DNA from: a virus | Virus record (IMG/VR): IMGVR_UViG_3300042922_000851 | Coordinates: 1-41,927 of that record | Length of the DNA stretch: 41,927 nucleotides | Strand: one strand, 5' to 3' | Shown here: positions 16,491-23,617 of the stretch, one piece after another | Numbering within the stretch: position 1 is the first letter of the stretch | How the letters are laid out: the number at the start of each line of letters is the position of its first letter | Position numbers and translations under genes: made by a program | The notes under the pieces: model-generated | Database searches by the model: none | Seen by the model: the letters and a program-made list of their open reading frames with translations, nothing else | What the model was told of the DNA's origin: nothing

Positions 16491-16610
16491 AGGGGATCCA
16501 CCTTTCTTTGGGTAAAGAAAAAGCCCTCACAGGACTGATCCCGGAAAGCTCTATAACTTTTACACTATTAATATAACACATCTTTAATCAAATACTCCGC
16601 CAACATTCCC

Positions 16611-17216
16611 TCATTTTTTACTTACAATAATATTACTTACAAAAGCTTCTACATTATCAGCAAATGTTCCAGGAATTTTTTCTCGCCAATAAGGGATTGA
16701 CTGTTTAAGTGATTGAATAGCATTCTGGTATTCATTATCTCCTAATTCAGTTTTGATTTTCATCATCAAATATTCCAAATCCTTTATCTTTAAATTTCTG
16801 GTATTGTATTCACCTTTAACAAGATTAGAAAGTATAGTTAAATAGATAAATGCGCTTCCACGATTCATGCCTGATTTTTCTGATACTTCATCACTTAAAT
16901 TACTGATTTCTCCTAATCCCTTATGATATTTCATAAAAGCTTGCCATACCTCTTCAACCATATTTCGCGTAATGCTATTATTATTACGCGTTGGTGTTAA
17001 GTGACCCTCATATAATGGTATAGCGTTTTCACTAGGATTAATAACCTCATTCTGATTGGCTGCTGGTGCAGTCATAGACATTGGTAATCCTTTTTCAATT
17101 GCAACTCTACGCAAAAATACATTTATAGCAATTTGAACATCCATCCCAATAGAATGAAGTGCATTTTCAGCTTCTTTTAGGATCTTATCTTCAATCTGAA
17201 CTTCTAAAGTAGCCAT
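16611..17216 (-). CDS. Ribbon-helix-helix (RelB/DinJ-like) protein with extra C-terminal domain
   Basis: A 201-residue protein. Residues 1-52 match the RelB/DinJ antitoxin DNA-binding arm (ATLEVQIEDKILKEAENALH, then FLRRVAIEKGLPM). Residues 80-200 form a helical domain I do not recognise (ITRNMVEEVWQAFMKYHKGLG…). No toxin gene follows; the next gene is HNH/terS. It has its own promoter and operator-like repeats. It could be a solitary antitoxin-like repressor, an orphan antitoxin against a host toxin, or a fused toxin-antitoxin. Much more AT-rich than its neighbours, consistent with recent acquisition. Confidence 0.7.
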   Translation of the reverse strand: MATLEVQIEDKILKEAENALHSIGMDVQIAINVFLRRVAIEKGLPMSMTAPAANQNEVINPSENAIPLYEGHLTPTRNNNSITRNMVEEVWQAFMKYHKGLGEISNLSDEVSEKSGMNRGSAFIYLTILSNLVKGEYNTRNLKIKDLEYLMMKIKTELGDNEYQNAIQSLKQSIPYWREKIPGTFADNVEAFVSNIIVSKK

Positions 17217-17260
17217 ATTAATTCCCTCCTATATAATCAACCAATAAATTTCTTACATTT

Positions 17261-17289
17261 ACTATATTGCTTTTTAAATTACTTGTCAA
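17261..17289 (-). promoter_or_regulatory. Promoter of the ribbon-helix-helix gene
   Basis: Minus strand TTGACA (17289-17284), 17-base spacer, TATAGT (17266-17261), about 45 bases upstream of the start codon. This is a near-consensus vegetative sigma promoter. Confidence 0.75.
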
Positions 17290-17345
17290 TAGTTAATGTA
17301 GTTTTTTATAGTTAATTTTCTATAGAGAATTACTATAATTACTAT
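17289..17345. repeat. Operator-like direct repeats upstream of the RHH promoter
   Basis: ATAGTTAAT occurs at 17289-17297 and 17308-17316, and AATTACTAT occurs in tandem at 17328-17336 and 17337-17345. All are immediately upstream of, or overlapping, the -35 box. Short direct repeats are the usual binding sites of ribbon-helix-helix repressors; autoregulation is inferred. Confidence 0.5.
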
Positions 17346-17355
17346 ACATATGTTT

Positions 17356-17808
17356 CTACCCATATAATATACTCCGCAGATGGTTCAATGAATTACTCCG
17401 AAGTCTTTCTATATGGCTTTCACTATAATTTAGCTCATTCATTAATCGATAAGTAGCACCTGACTTTTGGTTATTGTTCATGTAAAATTCCGAAAGTATA
17501 TGCCGCTCGGTACCAGTAAGGTTTAGCCAAGCCGGCTCAAACCATTCCATGTACTCAATTGCCTGGCTATAACGCTCACGTAGAATATCCAGCTTATCAA
17601 TCTGTGCTACCAACTTATCATTACCAGCTTGGAGATTTCTAGCTACTGGCATCTCTGTTAGCTTCTGACTTCTTGGTAATACCATTTTCTCATATACATC
17701 TTTTATTTCCTGCGGCGTGTTGCTAATAATAAAACACATATTATTGTAATCCTGGATAGCGGCAACAGCAGCCGCATTCTTGTTGATGTATTTCGAAGCA
17801 ATCATCAT
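17356..17808 (-). CDS. Sigma-like/ArpU-type phage transcription regulator
   Basis: A 150-residue helical protein. The N-terminal two thirds form coiled-coil helices (KLVAQIDKLDILRERYSQAI). The C-terminus has a sigma-region-4-like helix-turn-helix: LTGTERHILSEFYMNN, then ATYRLMNELNYSESHIERLRSNSLNHLRSIL. Proteins of this kind sit between replication and packaging genes in Firmicutes phages and activate late transcription. It overlaps the helicase stop by 4 bases. Late-gene control is inferred from position. Confidence 0.7.
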   Translation of the reverse strand: MMIASKYINKNAAAVAAIQDYNNMCFIISNTPQEIKDVYEKMVLPRSQKLTEMPVARNLQAGNDKLVAQIDKLDILRERYSQAIEYMEWFEPAWLNLTGTERHILSEFYMNNNQKSGATYRLMNELNYSESHIERLRSNSLNHLRSILYG

Positions 17809-19165
17809 AATACCGCCTCCTTAAGATTTGCTTTTACTGCATCTATTAGTGCAGTCTGAATTTTGTCCTTATGCCTTAATGCATTCATTACCTGCTCGTC
17901 AATCGTGCCTTTTGTAATGATGTGATGTATTACTACTGTATATCTCTGCCCCTGTCTCCACAGTCTTGCATTTGTCTGCTGATATAGCTCCAACGACCAT
18001 GTCAGTCCAAACCACACAAGGGTGGAACCTCCGGTCTGAAGATTAAGACCATGTCCGGCAGAAGCCGGGTGGATAACTGCAACAGGTATCTCTCCTTCAT
18101 TCCACCGCTTAATGCTATCTACCGAAATAAGCTGTTGTGCTGGAAATCGCTCTAAAATCCGTTCAAGATCATGCTTATACCAATAAGCAATAAGAACTGG
18201 TTTTCCGTTTGATGCTTCTATTATGTCCTCCAGTGCATCCAGTTTTCTGTCATGGATACGGACTACACTTCCATTCCCGTCATAGACTGCACCATTGGCC
18301 ATCTGGAGAAGTTTGTTGCTTAAAGCAGCAGCATTAGCAACATCAATCTCTTTATCTTTTAAGGAAACCACCATTTCCTTCTTTAAGTTTTCGTAATGTC
18401 CCATTTCTTCCCCAGATAGCTTTACTGAAATTTCATTCATAACAAGCTCCGGCAGTTTTAAGTAATCGGTATTCTTCATGCTGATGCTGATATCGGAAAT
18501 CAAGTGGTAGATTGCTTCTTCAGCTCCCTGTTTTGGTTTATAACTGAAGATGACCTGTTGGTTTCTTTTATCCGGCTCGAAAAAGTCATCTCTAAAGTGG
18601 GTGATATACCGTCCAAGTCTCTGACCCATATCCAAGATACCGATTTCTGCCCAAAGATCGATAAGACCGTTAGAAGCAGGTGTTCCGGTTAAACCTATCA
18701 TCCTTTTTATTCTTGGACGCACTTTCCGAAGTGCCCGAAAACGTTTTGAACCATAAGCCTTGAATGATGACAGTTCATCGATAACCACCATATCATAATC
18801 AAAAGGAATACCACTTTTTGTCACAAGCCAATCAACATTTTCCCTGTTGATGATGTAAATCTGTGCTCTCTTAAGTAATGCGACCTTCCGCTGATGTTCA
18901 CTTCCAATAGCGATGGCATAGTTTAATCCCTTTAAATCATCCCACTTTTCAACCTCTGCAGGCCATGTCATGGATGCTACACGTAGAGGTGCGATAACCA
19001 GCACTTTTCGGATTAGGAAAGAATCCAGTGTCAGATCAAAAATTGCGGTCAGGGTAATTGCGGTTTTACTCAACCCAAGCCCATATCAAGGAATATCGCT
19101 GCAATTGGCTTCTCAAGAAGATAATTAATTGCATATTGCTGATAAGCGTGTGGTATGAACTTCAT
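17805..19165 (-). pseudogene. SNF2-family DNA helicase, frameshifted within Walker A
   Basis: The gene starts at ATG 19165 (AGGAGGTGATGCCAA upstream) as MKFIPHAYQQYAINYLLEKP, runs to …FLDMGLG and hits TGA at 19072-19070. A second frame continues from TTG 19073 as LSKTAITLTAIFDL and covers the rest (422 residues): DEAH-like box VVIDELSS, LTGTPASNGLIDLW, and helicase C motif LWRQGQRYTVVIHHI. The expected Walker A would be DMGLSKT or DMGLGKT, so a net one-base loss or five-base gain split it. Stop and TTG overlap (TTGA), so reinitiation is conceivable, but the P-loop would be divided. The VRR-NUC stop overlaps its start. Confidence 0.8.
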
Positions 19166-19452
19166 TTGGCATCACCTCCTAAAATCTCCAAAAGCTTTAT
19201 CTTTATCTGCTCCTCATCATCAATGACAAACACTTTAAATCCAAGACACCGTAGCATTCCATGCCTTTGTAACTGTAATGGTCTGGGTTTCATCCCATGC
19301 TTTTTAACTTCAGCAAATACAGCTCTGCCACCTGGAAGTAATATTAATCTGTCCGGTACTCCGTCAAAGCCCGGAGAATTAAACTTTAGTGCAATACCAC
19401 CGTAACTCTTGACTTCTTTGACCAGTTTCTGCTCAATATATTTCTCTCTCAT
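19162..19452 (-). CDS. VRR-NUC domain nuclease
   Basis: A 96-residue stand-alone VRR-NUC (PD-(D/E)xK superfamily) nuclease. Core: MREKYIEQKLVKEVKSYGG, then FNSPGFDGVPDRLILLPGG with the catalytic Asp, and AVFAEVKKHGMKPRPLQLQ with the E-x-K pair. Such proteins probably act as junction- or flap-cleaving nucleases in phage replication, with the SNF2 helicase encoded next. ATG at 19452 follows GGAGGCAATC; the upstream Met is less likely. Overlaps the helicase start by 4 bases. Confidence 0.9.
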   Translation of the reverse strand: MREKYIEQKLVKEVKSYGGIALKFNSPGFDGVPDRLILLPGGRAVFAEVKKHGMKPRPLQLQRHGMLRCLGFKVFVIDDEEQIKIKLLEILGGDAK

Positions 19453-19489
19453 GATTGCCTCCATGTGTTCCCAAAATCCAAAATATCTC

Positions 19490-19520
19490 TATACGCGCGT
19501 ATATATGTGTATGCGTGCAC
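19490..19520. other. 31-base perfect alternating purine-pyrimidine tract
   Basis: Every step in this stretch alternates pyrimidine and purine (TATACGCGCG, then mixed TA/TG/CG steps, ending GTGCAC). It is prone to Z-DNA formation or easy melting. It lies in the noncoding gap between vapE and the VRR-NUC gene, next to a hairpin and a repeat array. Confidence 0.6.
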
Positions 19521-19536
19521 CCAATTGCTCTTTATC

Positions 19537-19560
19537 ATTACTATTATTTTTAATAGTAAT
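19537..19560. repeat. Perfect 10-bp inverted repeat beside the repeat array
   Basis: ATTACTATTA (19537-19546) and TAATAGTAAT (19551-19560) flank a TTTT loop. The stem is AT-only, so it is a weak terminator but a good unwinding or cruciform site. Confidence 0.55.
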
Positions 19561-19563
19561 AAT

Positions 19564-19728
19564 TGGAACAATGGAACACAGATTATTATGCACCGTACTA
19601 CATAAGGGCTGCCGCCCGTTCCATGTGATGTAACGAAATAAGGTTCTTGGTTCATTGGAACAGGCGGTAGTTGTTCCAATGATGATTTTTGTTCCATATG
19701 TTCCTAAACTACTCATGGCTTTGGAACA
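19564..19728. repeat. TGGAACA repeat array, candidate replication origin
   Basis: TGGAACA occurs at 19564-19570, 19572-19578, 19656-19662 and 19722-19728. Its complement TGTTCCA occurs at 19672-19678 and 19690-19696, with near copies at 19618-19623 and 19699-19705. Six exact heptamers in 165 bases of mostly noncoding DNA is far above chance. The array follows the primase-helicase gene. Iteron function is inferred. Confidence 0.55.
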
Positions 19729-22058
19729 TAGAGCCATTGAGGACCGTAAAGTGGGATTCGTTCCTTCCTGACAATACCACTCCAACCACTAATCCCCGCC
19801 ATAATCGCAGAAATCTCGTTACCGTCTATTCTCCGAAGATTGGCTCGGTCTTTACCGAAGCATTCACACCAGATCTCCATGTTGGATACAGACTCTCGTT
19901 TACGAACTCCGATACGGTGGCTTTCTCCAAATTCCGTACCACTTACAAACGCCCGGCGTTCGTATAAGTCCATACTTTCCCACTCTTCGGGCAGAAGCAT
20001 TTCGAGGAAGTCACGAACCAAACCTTCACGTTCATCAGACTCTATCGCTTCCCGCTGTTCTTCCTTTGCAAGCTTTTCAAGTCCCGAATCAAGGTATAGT
20101 TTTTCACCCGCTTTGACATAAATACGTGCTTCTGCCCATATCTGAAGGACTTCCTCCTTAGTAAGCTGCCATGACTGTTTCTTATTACTTCCGGGAGTTT
20201 TAACCGGCCAGAAACGTCGGTTACCAGTGGTATCACGCAGATACCCTTTCTCGGCATTGGTAGTTCCAAAGAACACGCATTGCCGCAGATGCGGTGTAGC
20301 ACGTCGGCCAAAACTGGCACGGTAGATATCGTTCTGCCTGGAAAGAAAGCTGCGCAGTGTCTCCAGTTCTGCTTTCTTAAGCCCTGCGAGCTCACCTATC
20401 TCCAATATCCAATAACCTTGTAACTTCTCGGCCGCTGTTTTATCCTTGGTGTCTGATAACGAAAGGCTGTCAGAAAACCATTCTCCTCCCAGCTTTGCAA
20501 TAAGAGTGCTTTTACCAACTCCCTGTGGTCCGTTAAGCACCAGCATGGAATCGAACTTAATGCCTGGAGTCAGGATACGCGCGATTGCTGCACATAGGGT
20601 TTTCCTTGTGACTGAGCGAACATAGGCATTATGCGTTGCACCAAGATAATCCACCAAAAGGGTATCCACTCGGGGTATTTTATCCCATTCCGGTAATGCT
20701 TCGATAAACTCCCTGATCGGATGGTAGGAACGGTCATCGGTTACCTTAGTCACAGCAATCTCATAATTCCTGGCAGAGAAGGAACCATAATGGACATCGA
20801 CATAGCTGATCAGTTGCGCATCATCTGCATCACGCCAGAACCTTGAGGGATGTGGCCATGGAACCTCGCCTTTTATCTCCATCCCGTCGGATAACTGGTT
20901 AAACACAATGCTCTCCAGTACTGGATCATTTTCCAGGATCATTGTAAGGTTACGAAGTGTATTTTTTACCATTCCTGTCTTGTCAAGGTCAAGATGTTTC
21001 TGCCAGTCCCCGTCGGAAAACTCCGATTCAGCCTGTACTTTGCGTTCTTCTGCAAATTGTTCCCTAACTCTCTCGTCCTTTACGGCAAGCTCATTCATTG
21101 CCTTGAAGGATGGAAGCTTCCCGGGCGGTGTATTATCAGAGACCTTATCATCAAGTTCCCTGAAACGGTGTATTCTAACAAGATCAAAGGCATTCAAAAG
21201 ACGACCGCAGGCAGGGTCGGTGGCATGGTGGCTGTAGGCAAACTTGCCATCATATATTACTAAGCCTGCAGACGAATCGGCAGGGATATAATCATAACGG
21301 CCATTCATAACGCTTGGTTCATATACATCCGAAAGAAAAGTTTCAATTGCTTCTTCTATGGAATACGACCTGCAGAATACTCCTATAATTCCTTCCTTCG
21401 TAAGTGGATCAGATTGCTTTATTATCTGCCTACGCACGACCTCTGACTGTCTGGAGGATACTGGCCACACGGAAGCATCACGCCAGTCGGCATATCTGGC
21501 AAGATATTCATCCGGATCAAGCAGCCCGCCATCCTTTTCCCTGAACACAAATTCGCCATCAGCCGGTGTGGATGGCCAATACATCAGCCGGGATGCTTCG
21601 TAAGTGGTATCATCGAAAAGATCGATACCGATCTCTTTTGCCACCATGCGACCCAGCGCAGGGTATTCATCCTCGACTACCTCACGCAAAAGCGGAATGA
21701 TGAGTCTTAATCGTGGAGCCTCCGGTGTATGTTTGTGTGTAGAATAAGCTAGGCAGCGCCATTCATGAAGTAAATCTATCTGCTCCCATATGCTCGGTTT
21801 TGCATAATCCATATCAAGAGTGAGCATGGAACGGCATAGGACATATCCATTCCTGCGTTTACCTTCACGCAGGGCTCCGCCAACAAATCCTCCTACATCT
21901 TTAATGGAATCCTGATGGGCACGGCTCATCTTACGAAATTCTGTAACGGTCTCTGTGGTACGCTTCGTTGTCCGTACGGTACTCTTGAAATCCTCCCATG
22001 AGATATCCCTGTTCTTCCATTTCTTATCCATGCGGCTGTTGCCTACTGCAATTTTCAT
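19713..22058 (-). CDS. VapE-type primase-helicase
   Basis: A 781-residue replication protein. The N-terminal third resembles an archaeo-eukaryotic primase fold: LTLDMDYAKP (DxD), YSTHKHTPEAPRLRLII (S-x-H) and SRLMYWPS. The C-terminal half is a virulence-associated E/superfamily 3-like helicase: P-loop GPQGVGKSTLIAK, Walker B-like GYWILEIGELAGLKK, GTTNAEKGYLRDTTGNRRFWPV with the arginine pair. It would prime and unwind at the phage origin. ATG at 22058 follows GAGGAGGTGCAAACTT and overlaps the preceding gene by 35 bases. Confidence 0.92.
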   Translation of the reverse strand: MKIAVGNSRMDKKWKNRDISWEDFKSTVRTTKRTTETVTEFRKMSRAHQDSIKDVGGFVGGALREGKRRNGYVLCRSMLTLDMDYAKPSIWEQIDLLHEWRCLAYSTHKHTPEAPRLRLIIPLLREVVEDEYPALGRMVAKEIGIDLFDDTTYEASRLMYWPSTPADGEFVFREKDGGLLDPDEYLARYADWRDASVWPVSSRQSEVVRRQIIKQSDPLTKEGIIGVFCRSYSIEEAIETFLSDVYEPSVMNGRYDYIPADSSAGLVIYDGKFAYSHHATDPACGRLLNAFDLVRIHRFRELDDKVSDNTPPGKLPSFKAMNELAVKDERVREQFAEERKVQAESEFSDGDWQKHLDLDKTGMVKNTLRNLTMILENDPVLESIVFNQLSDGMEIKGEVPWPHPSRFWRDADDAQLISYVDVHYGSFSARNYEIAVTKVTDDRSYHPIREFIEALPEWDKIPRVDTLLVDYLGATHNAYVRSVTRKTLCAAIARILTPGIKFDSMLVLNGPQGVGKSTLIAKLGGEWFSDSLSLSDTKDKTAAEKLQGYWILEIGELAGLKKAELETLRSFLSRQNDIYRASFGRRATPHLRQCVFFGTTNAEKGYLRDTTGNRRFWPVKTPGSNKKQSWQLTKEEVLQIWAEARIYVKAGEKLYLDSGLEKLAKEEQREAIESDEREGLVRDFLEMLLPEEWESMDLYERRAFVSGTEFGESHRIGVRKRESVSNMEIWCECFGKDRANLRRIDGNEISAIMAGISGWSGIVRKERIPLYGPQWLYVPKP

Positions 22059-22473
22059 AAGTTTGCACCTCCTCGCAGTTTTCCGTAAAATACCGTACTT
22101 GCATTCCGCGCCTTTTTGCTTTTTCTATTTCAGCCTTCATCCCTGCGGATATATCATCACCGAATGCCCAAAGCTCATCACACTTACAAAGCCACACCAT
22201 ACCGAAGAACAATCCAAGTTCTCGCTGAGTAGGGTCGTTATCATCCAGTACCGGAGGATAAAGCAGATGAGATGCAAAAGGGATAGCACCTTTATCTGCT
22301 GTGAATTTTAAGTACCGCCGGGCATTCTGCGTATTCCGGCTAATATCTCCGGAATAGGGAGAGCAGATAAACACGCAGGGTTTCCACTCCTTTATCTTTT
22401 CTTCCCGTCTTACGTTCGCCAAAGCTTCCGCTGCCGTTGGGTCTGGATAGCCTTCACTATTACGCAGATTCAT
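22024..22473 (-). CDS. DUF4406/DUF7768-like nucleoside-deoxyribosyltransferase-fold protein
   Basis: About 149 residues starting MNLRNSEGYPDPTAAEALANV in part. A CVFICSPYSGDISRNTQNARRYLKF segment, then PFASHLLYPPVLDD and CDELWAFGDDISAGMKAEIE, form the pattern of small Rossmann-like proteins related to nucleoside 2-deoxyribosyltransferases. ATG at 22473 overlaps the DUF932 stop by 4 bases and has GGGGGTG upstream, so the longer frame is not needed. Possible role in nucleotide metabolism; unproven. Confidence 0.75.
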   Translation of the reverse strand: MNLRNSEGYPDPTAAEALANVRREEKIKEWKPCVFICSPYSGDISRNTQNARRYLKFTADKGAIPFASHLLYPPVLDDNDPTQRELGLFFGMVWLCKCDELWAFGDDISAGMKAEIEKAKRRGMQVRYFTENCEEVQTYENCSRQQPHG

Positions 22474-23534
22474 GTTAACACCCCCGTATTGAGACTTTTC
22501 CAAATATCTCGAGGCATTGCAGCAATCTCCCATCCAGCACTTTCAAGTACTGTGGCGCGATCATAATCAAGAACGTCCTGTGAAGTACGAGTAACTGCAT
22601 TGGATAAACCATAAAGTGATAGGTCTCCTCCCTCGATTAAGTACTTAAGGATATCTGATTCCTCGCTACTGGTAAAGCCATACTGCTTTGAGGTTAGTTC
22701 CACTACATCCGGAACGCGGGCGGTAATCCTCGCTTCTGTTGCGTCACGCAGCTTATTAACCACTATGGAAAACTTAGCTTCATCTACGGCTGACCGAACG
22801 ATATCTTTCAGCTTTAACATGAATGCTTTATCATCAGCTTGTAGAGTTTCATCAGAGAAAAATTCCCATGTTTCTTCGTTTTCCCGCCCGATATGGTATT
22901 TCCGCTTACCCATGTCGTTTACAACCATGCCATTTAGACACACCAGACGGTAAACCAGCGGCATGACCTGCACACTTCCGAGTCCCACTTCACTGTTACT
23001 GATCACAATTCCTGCCTGAACTATATCACCCTTTCTTACTTCCATTTCAAGTCTGGTATTGACCACTTTGATATACATACGACTTTCTGTTACTTCACAG
23101 CTTTCCACGAACGCACCTTTCATTTCTCCAATAACGGGAAGTACTGACCTTATAATATCTGCATTATCAATACGGCGGTAACGGTCAGAAAGAAATGCAC
23201 GCGCCGTTCCATCCAGAGTCCTTATGGTGTGCTTAGAATGTTCTTTCCCCAACCATCCGTTAACATTCTGCATTAATAAGTCAGGGTAATCCTCCCACAT
23301 CTTGTCGTAGTATTTGGCAGGGATTCCAAGGCTTGCACCAAGCTGTCGGTGGAACAGCGCCGTCATCTTAAATTCAGATGACTCAGGATGACCGTCTTTG
23401 GTATTGGTAAGATGAAAAGAACTTCCCTCATCTGCCATAAACATGGAATGACTGCCTGCAACAAAGTCCCGCTTTGCTTTTGCCAGACGGTCAACTTCTG
23501 CCGCCAGTTCCTGCAATGTTTTTCCTGTTTTCAT
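22470..23534 (-). CDS. DUF932 family phage/plasmid protein
   Basis: A 354-residue protein with the DUF932 layout: SSFHLTNTKDGHPESSEFKMT, then HRQLGASLGIPAKYYDKMW, RAFLSDRYRRIDNADIIRSV, and a central VYRLVCLNGMVVND motif. It is widespread in phages and plasmids, usually in replication modules, and its function is unresolved. It is preceded by a long inverted repeat that separates it from the polymerase gene. Start has AGGAGGTTTCT upstream. Confidence 0.88.
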   Translation of the reverse strand: MKTGKTLQELAAEVDRLAKAKRDFVAGSHSMFMADEGSSFHLTNTKDGHPESSEFKMTALFHRQLGASLGIPAKYYDKMWEDYPDLLMQNVNGWLGKEHSKHTIRTLDGTARAFLSDRYRRIDNADIIRSVLPVIGEMKGAFVESCEVTESRMYIKVVNTRLEMEVRKGDIVQAGIVISNSEVGLGSVQVMPLVYRLVCLNGMVVNDMGKRKYHIGRENEETWEFFSDETLQADDKAFMLKLKDIVRSAVDEAKFSIVVNKLRDATEARITARVPDVVELTSKQYGFTSSEESDILKYLIEGGDLSLYGLSNAVTRTSQDVLDYDRATVLESAGWEIAAMPRDIWKSLNTGVLT

Positions 23535-23559
23535 AGAAACCTCCTGAAATTTATTTGAT

Positions 23560-23608
23560 GAATATCCTCACTGCATAGCCATGAAAAAGGCTGTTTGTGA
23601 GGATATTC
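23560..23608. repeat. Long inverted repeat between polymerase and DUF932 genes
   Basis: GAATATCCTCAC (23560-23571) pairs perfectly with GTGAGGATATTC (23597-23608), with a nested AGCC/GGCT pair in the loop. There is no T-run, so it is not a simple terminator. The arm recurs once at 27879-27890. Confidence 0.65.
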
Positions 23609-23617
23609 GTTAATTTG

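Noticed and set aside
16611-17216. Complete toxin-antitoxin pair
   Set aside because: Only the antitoxin-like half is recognisable; the neighbouring genes are HNH nuclease and sigma-like regulator, with no RelE/YafQ-type toxin.
17805-19073. Independent helicase gene starting at TTG 19073
   Set aside because: Starting here would remove half of the P-loop; the upstream frame from 19165 encodes the matching N-terminus, so a frameshifted single gene is the better reading.
19449-19785. Minus-strand frames in the vapE/VRR-NUC gap
   Set aside because: They overlap the true starts and stops of both neighbours, lack ribosome-binding sites, and run through the repeat array and alternating tract; low-complexity translation.
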